Made by a program: the position numbers and the translations under genes
The notes under the pieces: model-generated
Seen by the model: only the letters and a program-made list of their open reading frames with translations
What the model was told of the DNA's origin: nothing
The model's database searches: none
Source of the DNA: an uncultured Roseburia sp.
GTDB taxonomy: Bacteria; Bacillota; Clostridia; Lachnospirales; Lachnospiraceae
Reading direction: 5' to 3'
DNA length: 5,308 nucleotides
NCBI GenBank assembly: GCA_934307185.1
Contig: CAKRCJ010000178.1
Location: forward strand, 1 to 5,308
Shown here: piece by piece, positions 1 to 5,308 of the stretch
How positions within the stretch are numbered: the first letter of the stretch is position 1
How the letters are laid out: every line of letters starts with the position of its first letter

Positions 1-1127
1 TTTCCTATAATATTGGTTATACATGAAACTCCCGCTACTATTATATGCATTTTACTTTTTTTTGCAAAATTGATTCCCATAGTCGTTGTTTCAGAAATAG
101 TATACATAATGGGGTGAAAGCATAAAAATGGTAAAATATATGCAGCTTCTCGATACTGCTTTCCTAAAAGTAGCGAAAAAATATCCTTACAAAATATCAA
201 CATAATTCCACAGAAGAACATGATGACAGTAATAATTTGATTTCCTTTTTGATAAAAGGATCTGTCATCTTTATCATTGGAATAATGTTCTGTAGCCATA
301 GGCGCCCATAATGAATTAAATGTTGACTGAATAATGGCAAATATATTAACAATTGTCATTGTAGAAGCATATACGCCAACATCCGCATATGAGCAATAGT
401 AATTTAAAGACATTTTATCTACTGCCTGAAAAACAGTTGTAATTCCCATGGATATTATAAATGGAAAACCATATTTACATAATTCCTTTATCGAAATATT
501 ACAAAACTTTACACCCTTTGAAAAATTCCATATATCTCTTTGTGCGTATATGCTTACAATTACACATATAACCGTAGCAAGCATCGTAGATATCGCTAGC
601 AAAAATAAATAATGCTCCTTTGTCAAAATAACTAACGGTAATGCAACACTTATATATACAATTCTATTCAAAATATTTAAACTTGAAAATAATTTACTTT
701 GATAACTAAGCCGTACTAATAATAAACTAAATCTATATATCACTTGGAAAATAGTAAATATACATAAAATAATTGTAATCACTATATCAAATTCAAATTT
801 TAAAAGATTATAATGAACAAGTACACAAAAACCAAAACTTACAACTATACTCACAACTATTGGTGTCATTATGCATTTAAAAAGTAATGATCTTTTATAT
901 CTATTATCGACACTTTCATAAAAATAACGAACCATAGATTGATCCAATCCCATACATAATACCATTAATGCAATATTGGCATACATAGTGAAGATTGAAT
1001 ATTGCCCATATTCCTCCGGATTAACTACTCTTGTTATCAATGGTGTTGTCAATAATCCTAAAAGCATATTTAATACTGTTCCAATCCCTATAACTGCAAA
1101 ATGCTTTAAGTAATTTTTTTCTTTCAT
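1..1127 (-). CDS. wzx: Wzx-type polysaccharide repeat-unit flippase (C-terminus cut by window edge)
   Basis: This is a multi-pass inner-membrane transporter of the polysaccharide biosynthesis/MVF-MATE-like family, which flips undecaprenyl-diphosphate-linked repeat units to the outer face of the membrane. The frame is open for 375 codons from ATG at 1127 to the left edge, with no stop, so the C-terminus is missing; such proteins usually have about 400-500 residues. The start follows a GAGG ribosome binding site (1135-1138) at 7-base spacing. Visible family hallmarks are the N-terminal helix followed by RVVNPEEYGQYSIF (residues 33-46), a polar LDQSMVRYFY segment (61-70), and in the second half YGFPFIIS (219-226), D237 in an AVDKMSLNYY context, and ADVGVY (248-253). 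About eleven hydrophobic segments can be counted by eye. It follows the pyruvyl transferase gene after a 75-base gap on the same strand, as expected for the transporter of a capsule/exopolysaccharide operon. The family is clear; the exact substrate cannot be read from sequence. Confidence 0.93.
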   Translation of the reverse strand, partial: MKEKNYLKHFAVIGIGTVLNMLLGLLTTPLITRVVNPEEYGQYSIFTMYANIALMVLCMGLDQSMVRYFYESVDNRYKRSLLFKCIMTPIVVSIVVSFGFCVLVHYNLLKFEFDIVITIILCIFTIFQVIYRFSLLLVRLSYQSKLFSSLNILNRIVYISVALPLVILTKEHYLFLLAISTMLATVICVIVSIYAQRDIWNFSKGVKFCNISIKELCKYGFPFIISMGITTVFQAVDKMSLNYYCSYADVGVYASTMTIVNIFAIIQSTFNSLWAPMATEHYSNDKDDRSFYQKGNQIITVIMFFCGIMLIFCKDIFSLLLGKQYREAAYILPFLCFHPIMYTISETTTMGINFAKKSKMHIIVAGVSCITNIIG

Positions 1128-1134
1128 CTGCCTG

Positions 1135-1138
1135 CCTC
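1135..1138 (-). promoter_or_regulatory. Ribosome binding site of the flippase gene
   Basis: GAGG on the minus strand lies 7 bases upstream of the ATG at 1127. It supports that start. No in-frame ATG further upstream gives a longer reading frame: the ATG-led stretches in the 75-base gap stop quickly. Confidence 0.6.
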
Positions 1139-1202
1139 AATATTCTAACATATGATTAGTAAAACAAAGATCTAATAACTAGTGGCAAACCGTACATATT
1201 AC

Positions 1203-2057
1203 CTATAAATTTAATATACGATTCATTGTTTCCACAAGCACTTTTTGCTTTTGCTTTACCTGTTCATAAGATACCTGTGGTTGTTCAAATAATTCTCCTC
1301 TATCAATTGTCTTCTTATCTGAAATAATAATTGGTTTCTTCTCCATTCCGTAAGAAGAATAATAATCATCAAATTTAAATCCTGTACCTAACAAATTATC
1401 AGTAATTTTTATTCTTGTATTTGGTACATTAAAGGCATCTGCAACTATCAATCCATGTAGACTACTAGAAATCACATAATCGCATGATGCTATCTGCTCA
1501 ATCACCTCAATAGAATCATGTTGTACATCTATCAACACTGCTTCTTCACCAACACATTTCATCAATTCTAAAACTTTTTGATTTTCTTTTTCCCTATAAT
1601 GCGGAATAATACCAATTTTCCCACATTTATTTATTTTTTTATCTTGAATTAACATAGGGGCTAATAATCCGCCATCTGCTAAAGGAACATCCAATTCATG
1701 CCCAATCACTTTCGAAACCCCTCTTCTACTCAATTCACCTCTTACAATATCAAACTGGATATTATTACGAATTAATTGTAATGACTCAAAAGGATACTCT
1801 TGAATAAAACCTGTTCCCCAAACATGTCCTGTACCTGATAATTTTGATAGCATTTTTTTTGCAAACAATTTTAATTTTGCCTCATGCATATCTTTATTAT
1901 AAAAGCAATTCCCCAAACAGCTTCCTATTCCCATAATATCAAAATCATTAATATGTATTCTCATATCAAGTTGTTGTTTAAAAACTTTTTCCATCAATAA
2001 ACGATTTAAATCATCCCCCATATTGTTTATTGGTGCATAATATACTTTTACTTTCAT
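1203..2057 (-). CDS. Polysaccharide pyruvyl transferase family protein
   Basis: A complete 284-residue protein of the polysaccharide pyruvyl transferase family (ExoV/CsaB/WcaK type), which moves the enolpyruvyl group of phosphoenolpyruvate to a sugar, giving a pyruvate ketal and a negative charge on the polymer. It is probably cytoplasmic; no signal peptide or membrane helix is seen. Family features in order: MGDDLN (13-18) after the first strand, as in ExoV-like members; GIGS (43-46); VWGTGF (79-84); VRGELSRR (105-112); LADGGLL (126-132), in the place of the usual GDP-x-LL; IGIIPHY (148-154); SSSLHGLIVADAF (197-209); and FKFDDYYSS (227-235). The family's usual S-x-R-x-H pattern reads S-S-S-L-H here: H201 is kept but the Arg position is Ser. 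The start ATG is 14 bases after the stop of the glycosyltransferase gene and has only a weak GAG upstream, so translational coupling is plausible. The acceptor sugar is unknown, and related members may have other activities. Confidence 0.88.
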   Translation of the reverse strand: MKVKVYYAPINNMGDDLNRLLMEKVFKQQLDMRIHINDFDIMGIGSCLGNCFYNKDMHEAKLKLFAKKMLSKLSGTGHVWGTGFIQEYPFESLQLIRNNIQFDIVRGELSRRGVSKVIGHELDVPLADGGLLAPMLIQDKKINKCGKIGIIPHYREKENQKVLELMKCVGEEAVLIDVQHDSIEVIEQIASCDYVISSSLHGLIVADAFNVPNTRIKITDNLLGTGFKFDDYYSSYGMEKKPIIISDKKTIDRGELFEQPQVSYEQVKQKQKVLVETMNRILNL

Positions 2058-2065
2058 AAATTTAA

Positions 2066-2073
2066 CTCATTCT
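2066..2073 (-). promoter_or_regulatory. Weak ribosome binding site of the pyruvyl transferase gene
   Basis: The minus-strand sequence AGAATGAG overlaps the last two bases of the upstream TAG stop. Its GAG (2066-2068) lies 8 bases before the ATG at 2057. This is much poorer than the sites before the polymerase and the family 4 glycosyltransferase, so initiation may rely on ribosomes finishing the upstream gene. That reliance is inferred from spacing only. Confidence 0.35.
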
Positions 2074-3238
2074 AACTATTATTAAGAACAGCTTCCCATC
2101 TTTTCATAATTGAATCCACTTTAAAATCTTGTGATCTTATTAATGCATTCACCGAATATTCCTTTCTTTTTTCTTCATTAACAATCAATTCAATAACCGC
2201 TTGAGCAAATGTATGTACATCATATTTTTCAATCAAAATTCCATCTATTCCATTATTTATAATTTCTGCTGGTCCAGAATTATTAAATGCAACAACCGGA
2301 ACACCGCATGCATACGCTTCTGTTATTACTAATCCAAACCCCTCCCATCTAGATGTTGAAAGTAAAATTGATGATTCAGTATATATTTTTTCTACATCTG
2401 TTACATTTCCTAAAAATTTTAGTCTATTATAAATTCCAGCCCTTTTTGCTAGGTTTTTCGTTTTTTCAAAATCGGGTCCATCACCAACAATTAAGCAATC
2501 CCATTCTTCCGTTCTTATATCCATAAACACTTCTTTTAGAATTTCTATTAAATAATCTATTCCTTTTGTTTTAAGCATCATTCTACCAACAAAAAGCAAA
2601 TGTTTTTGACTCATGTTTGCAATTTTTTGAGGTTCAAAACTTAATGGATTATTAATACAGACAGCATTAACTCCAAAATTTTCGTGATATTTTATAGCAT
2701 CATGTTCAGTTAACGTAATAATTCCATCTAATTTAGGCAAACTTTCTTTTGCTATTTTATATTCTCCATAATTATAGGCGTTTGGTGTTTCAAAATATGC
2801 TTCATAAGAACTATGCATCCAACCATAAAACTTTGTTTTTTTTAATTTTAAATGCACAATCTGTCCTAATAAAATTGAATTTGTTCCTTGTAATGCGATA
2901 ACAACATCAAATTGCTTATCTTCAAGAATTTCTTGCAGATTTTTTTTATTTTTTTTATTATAAAATGCATTTATAGTAAGTTTTTTATTTATCACAATGC
3001 CAAATTTGCGACATATTTTTCTAAGAATTCTAGTAAATAAATTTCTTCTTTCATAGTATTCCCCCATAAATTGAAATTCAACATTATCACTATATTGATA
3101 ACACACTTTATCTGTTGAATTCATAAACGTACATATGCACACATTGTTATCTCTTTGTAACTCTTTTACAATACTATATAGTACACGTTGTACTCCGCCT
3201 ACAACATTCATTTTATTAACAATAAAACATATTTTCAA
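2072..3238 (-). CDS. Family 4 (GT-B fold) glycosyltransferase
   Basis: A 388-residue retaining glycosyltransferase that should transfer a sugar from a nucleotide donor to the lipid-linked repeat unit at the cytoplasmic membrane face. From the proposed TTG start the protein opens MKICFIVNKM, followed by the glycine-rich loop GGVQRVL (14-20) of GT4 enzymes. The C-terminal donor domain has LLFVGRM (214-220), K-x-KGIDYLI (223-231), GDGP (252-255), the core STSRWEGFGLVITEA (294-308) with E299 and E307 forming the EX7E signature, and CGVPVVAF (311-318). A lysine/arginine-rich stretch (about 64-99) in the N-terminal domain would fit membrane association. The frame can be extended by seven codons to GTG at 3259, but that would translate through a near-perfect ribosome binding site (3243-3252), so the TTG at 3238 is preferred. 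It sits between the polymerase and pyruvyl transferase genes. Donor and linkage cannot be assigned. Confidence 0.95.
   Translation of the reverse strand: MKICFIVNKMNVVGGVQRVLYSIVKELQRDNNVCICTFMNSTDKVCYQYSDNVEFQFMGEYYERRNLFTRILRKICRKFGIVINKKLTINAFYNKKNKKNLQEILEDKQFDVVIALQGTNSILLGQIVHLKLKKTKFYGWMHSSYEAYFETPNAYNYGEYKIAKESLPKLDGIITLTEHDAIKYHENFGVNAVCINNPLSFEPQKIANMSQKHLLFVGRMMLKTKGIDYLIEILKEVFMDIRTEEWDCLIVGDGPDFEKTKNLAKRAGIYNRLKFLGNVTDVEKIYTESSILLSTSRWEGFGLVITEAYACGVPVVAFNNSGPAEIINNGIDGILIEKYDVHTFAQAVIELIVNEEKRKEYSVNALIRSQDFKVDSIMKRWEAVLNNS
2940..2956 (-). repeat. Double A8 homopolymer tract inside the family 4 glycosyltransferase gene
   Basis: On the coding strand this reads eight A, one T, eight A, a 9-base unit repeated almost twice, encoding the N-K-K-N-K-K-N stretch at residues 94-100. 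A run of this kind can slip during replication or transcription. The frame is intact here and the motif can equally come from lysine and asparagine codons in an AT-rich gene. Confidence 0.6.
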
Positions 3239-3242
3239 CCCT

Positions 3243-3252
3243 ATCACCTCTT
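3243..3252 (-). promoter_or_regulatory. Strong ribosome binding site that decides a TTG start
   Basis: The minus-strand sequence AAGAGGTGAT is closely complementary to the 3' end of 16S rRNA. It lies 4 bases before the TTG at 3238, or 6 bases measured from the GAGGTG core. The longer frame from GTG at 3259 would place this site inside the coding region, and the seven extra residues do not resemble the normal start of GT4 proteins. Confidence 0.8.
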
Positions 3253-3307
3253 CATTCACATTAACAAATAACTTTAACTATACCTGTATTTCTTTTTTCC
3301 ATTTTGT

Positions 3308-4489
3308 CTATTTTTTTCTATTTATATTAGAGATAATTAATCCCAAAAATAACCAATATTGGAAAAAATCCGTCATTGTTGATACACAAACACTAGTGAT
3401 AATTAGCAAAAGCATAATAATAAAATATAAATTTCCTATATGATTATAACGCGTTTTGCATATACTTCTTACAATAGGAACCATTCCCACTGCAAGTATT
3501 ACTATACCTACCGCTCCTGTTTCTAATAATAATTCTAAAATGTAATTATGCGGCGCAATAACAGCTCCTCCTTTGGCAGAATATACAATAAGTGTTAAAT
3601 GCTTTGACAAGGTTGCAACTGTATTGCCTGTCCCAACTCCCAAAAAATGCGTTGTTCTACATGACGTTAAAATATTCTTCCATAGAAGCAATCTATCATT
3701 AGTTAATACAATATTATTAAACAAAAGATAAATTAAAGACACTATACTAAAAATTCCATATATTACAATTTTCTTTTTAGTTGAATTTAGAATTCTAACA
3801 GAAAAAATAACTAAAAAAATTAATATAATAGATATTATACCCGTTCTGCAATCCGTTAATATTACAACCACTCCTATAAAACACAAATACAATAAACGTA
3901 GTATTTTAGATTTAAATAAAAATAGAAATACTACTAACGAAAAAATCATAAACATACAATAATTGTTTGTATTATGAAATATTGTAACAGGTGTAATCAT
4001 CCCAAACGCATTGGTATCCCATTTAGTAGCCATATCTGCCCTAAAAATCCAAGTTCCACTAAGACTTTCCACAATACCTAAAATTCCCAAAATAATTGAA
4101 TTCAAAGTTATTGTCACAAATACCATCTTCTCATCTTCATTATTCTCAACACTATCTGCAACACAACATATCATCAAAAGATTCATCGTATATGTCACAA
4201 AAGAAGAAACTGTTGAACTTGATTTTTCATTAATTAATGTCACGAAAAAAATCCATACCCAAAACAAGAAAAAAATTATTTTAGTTCGCGCTTTTATATC
4301 TGTTCTGTTTATTTTTCTATATTTTATTAGCTTTAATATTTCATACAATAAATAAAATACCAGAATTATTCTTAAAGGATATACTGACCCTACTCCCGAG
4401 ATATAAAATAATTGAAGTGTTGTTCCCCAGATTATCGATGTAATTAATAAAAAAACAAATATTTTATGAATACTTATTTTAATCTTCAC
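3308..4489 (-). CDS. wzy: O-antigen ligase/polymerase superfamily membrane protein, probable Wzy repeat-unit polymerase
   Basis: A complete 393-residue integral membrane protein. By eye it has about twelve hydrophobic segments, with the first near residues 9-29 and the last near 372-387. A longer polar loop at about 258-322 carries the features of the O-antigen ligase/Wzy-C superfamily: R266 in NDRLLLWKNIL, LGVGTGN (283-289) and PHNYILELLLETGAVG (313-328). Upstream are FHNTNNY (171-177) and DCRTGIIS (213-220), the latter matching the arginine-containing motif that starts the Wzy-C region. It would polymerise lipid-linked repeat units outside the membrane after flipping. The start is GTG, supported by AGGAGGAG 8 bases upstream. 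The gene begins 32 bases after the family 2 glycosyltransferase stop. WaaL-like ligases share this fold, but co-location with a Wzx flippase and glycosyltransferases makes polymerase the better call. Confidence 0.88.
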   Translation of the reverse strand: MKIKISIHKIFVFLLITSIIWGTTLQLFYISGVGSVYPLRIILVFYLLYEILKLIKYRKINRTDIKARTKIIFFLFWVWIFFVTLINEKSSSTVSSFVTYTMNLLMICCVADSVENNEDEKMVFVTITLNSIILGILGIVESLSGTWIFRADMATKWDTNAFGMITPVTIFHNTNNYCMFMIFSLVVFLFLFKSKILRLLYLCFIGVVVILTDCRTGIISIILIFLVIFSVRILNSTKKKIVIYGIFSIVSLIYLLFNNIVLTNDRLLLWKNILTSCRTTHFLGVGTGNTVATLSKHLTLIVYSAKGGAVIAPHNYILELLLETGAVGIVILAVGMVPIVRSICKTRYNHIGNLYFIIMLLLIITSVCVSTMTDFFQYWLFLGLIISNINRKK

Positions 4490-4497
4490 AATGGAAT

Positions 4498-4505
4498 CTC
4501 CTCCT
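4498..4505 (-). promoter_or_regulatory. Strong ribosome binding site of the polymerase gene
   Basis: AGGAGGAG on the minus strand lies 8 bases upstream of the GTG at 4489. It supports initiation at this non-ATG codon and fits a low-G+C Gram-positive host. Confidence 0.8.
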
Positions 4506-4521
4506 AATTATCTCTGCCTTC

Positions 4522-5308
4522 TTATCGCTTCAATGATTTTAACTTTCTCCTAGTACAATGTGCAATACAATACAAATAATATGCTCGTATTTTCAAAAGG
4601 AATACAAACAATTTAGGTGCCCCCTCAAATTCTGACACCTTAACACTTTTTAACGCGTCACAATATCTTTTTTCCGATAAAATTCTCTTTACTTTTTTTA
4701 CTTTCAATCCAAACGATATTCTATTCTGTTTATGTAAAACATTCGTGTTGCACACATCAAAAAATTTTATTATAGTAATAATTGCTATATCATGTTCTAC
4801 CATACTGTAAATATCATATTTTTTTGCATCATTAATTACTGTATCCAAATATAACTCTTGTATTTTTTTTGAATCAGTTCTATAACGTGTCATTGCTGAT
4901 TCTTCTGACTCTCTGTATCCATATACTTTAATTGGAATATAAACTAATTTATTTGCAAAATGAACTGCCCTAAAATTAAATTCGTTATCTTGAGATCTTG
5001 GTAATGACTTGTCATAAAATACATTATTATTAACTAATAATTTTCTATTAAAAGCCTTTCCCCATGGCGCACCATGTAAACCTATTTCTGTCGATGCACC
5101 ACTTGATATCATACTACGCATTACAAGATTTTTATCACTAAGAATTCTTGGTCCAGCAAATTCTTCATCTAAGAATTTACATTCATTCTTAAACACCACA
5201 TGTTCTCCATAAATTATATCGGCATCTGTACTCTCAGCAGTTTTAACAAAAGCTTCAACAGCTTTAGGAGCTAAGCAGTCATCACCATCTACAAACACAA
5301 TATACTCC
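4522..5308 (-). CDS. Family 2 (GT-A fold) glycosyltransferase, N-terminus cut by window edge
   Basis: The last 261 codons of a family 2 glycosyltransferase, which transfers a sugar from a nucleotide-sugar donor to the growing lipid-linked repeat unit on the cytoplasmic face. The frame is open through the right edge: codons E-Y-I precede the GTG at 5298, so that GTG is an internal valine and not the start. The visible part begins at the end of the nucleotide-binding domain with YIVFVDGDD, whose D7 and D9 (fragment numbering) form the metal-binding DXD motif. Roughly the first 90 residues of a normal GT2 are therefore missing. GAPWGKAFNRKLL (79-91) and PRSQDNEFNFR (103-113), with D107 and E109 near the expected catalytic base, are typical of capsule GT2 enzymes. 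The C-terminus has a hydrophobic, aromatic stretch (about 230-250) followed by a basic tail, plausibly a membrane anchor. Donor and acceptor cannot be assigned. Confidence 0.93.
   Translation of the reverse strand, partial: EYIVFVDGDDCLAPKAVEAFVKTAESTDADIIYGEHVVFKNECKFLDEEFAGPRILSDKNLVMRSMISSGASTEIGLHGAPWGKAFNRKLLVNNNVFYDKSLPRSQDNEFNFRAVHFANKLVYIPIKVYGYRESEESAMTRYRTDSKKIQELYLDTVINDAKKYDIYSMVEHDIAIITIIKFFDVCNTNVLHKQNRISFGLKVKKVKRILSEKRYCDALKSVKVSEFEGAPKLFVFLLKIRAYYLYCIAHCTRRKLKSLKR

Noticed and set aside
1155..1188. Possible promoter before the flippase gene (TTGCCA and TTTTAC/TACTAA on the minus strand)
   Set aside because: The spacing is 18 bases to TTTTAC or 21 to TACTAA, both poor -10 matches. 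Chance matches are common in AT-rich gaps.
1128..1202. Possible terminator or regulatory hairpin in the largest gap
   Set aside because: Only very short AT-rich inverted repeats are present (for example CTAA with TTAG), with no stable stem followed by a T run.
3239..3307. Possible internal promoter (TAGACA and TATAGT on the minus strand) between the polymerase and GT4 genes
   Set aside because: The two boxes are about 22 bases apart, too far for a standard sigma-70-type promoter, and neither is a strong match.
3135..3443. Plus-strand open frame of 102 codons
   Set aside because: It overlaps the GT4 start and polymerase end on the other strand, has no recognisable domain, and has the skewed composition of an antisense shadow.
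4011..4355. Plus-strand open frame of 114 codons
   Set aside because: It lies wholly antisense to the polymerase gene, whose motifs and membrane segments are clear. No family resemblance is seen.
5296..5298. GTG as the start of the GT2 gene
   Set aside because: The frame continues upstream to the window edge with E-Y-I, giving the normal YIVFVDGDD strand of GT2 enzymes. The GTG is an internal valine.
1..5308. Mobile elements, CRISPR arrays, tRNA/rRNA genes or riboswitches
   Set aside because: I saw no transposase fragment, terminal inverted repeats, spaced direct repeats or structured RNA pattern. Nearly all of the window is accounted for by the five coding regions.

Overview
The window is a stretch of an AT-rich (roughly 30% G+C by eye) bacterial cell-surface polysaccharide (capsule, exopolysaccharide or similar) gene cluster. 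All five genes I can support lie on the minus strand, so the locus reads from right to left. The low G+C, A-ending codons, AGGAGG-type ribosome binding sites and use of GTG and TTG starts suggest a low-G+C Gram-positive (Bacillota: Clostridia/Lachnospiraceae or Lactobacillales-like). This is an inference from composition and protein style; the species cannot be named from the sequence alone.

Layout in transcription order: (1) a family 2 glycosyltransferase whose N-terminus lies beyond the right edge (4522-5308); (2) a multi-pass membrane protein of the O-antigen ligase/polymerase superfamily, the probable Wzy repeat-unit polymerase (3308-4489, GTG start); (3) a family 4 (GT-B) glycosyltransferase (2072-3238, probable TTG start); (4) a polysaccharide pyruvyl transferase family protein (1203-2057); (5) a Wzx-type flippase whose C-terminus lies beyond the left edge (1-1127). 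Gaps between genes are 14 to 75 bases. I see no convincing terminator or promoter in any of them, so the five genes probably form part of one operon.

Together they make a coherent part of a Wzx/Wzy-dependent pathway. The two glycosyltransferases add sugars to a lipid-linked repeat unit on the cytoplasmic face. The pyruvyl transferase probably adds an acidic pyruvate ketal to one of those sugars. Wzx moves the finished unit across the membrane and Wzy polymerises it outside. The priming phosphoglycosyl transferase, chain-length regulators and tyrosine kinase/phosphatase expected in such loci are not in this window.

I found no mobile element, CRISPR array, RNA gene or broken gene. The content is accessory and strain-variable in type but belongs to known families; I do not see an undescribed system. 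The points most worth a second look are the TTG start of the family 4 glycosyltransferase, the pyruvyl transferase with a changed active-site-region motif, and the A8 tracts in several genes.
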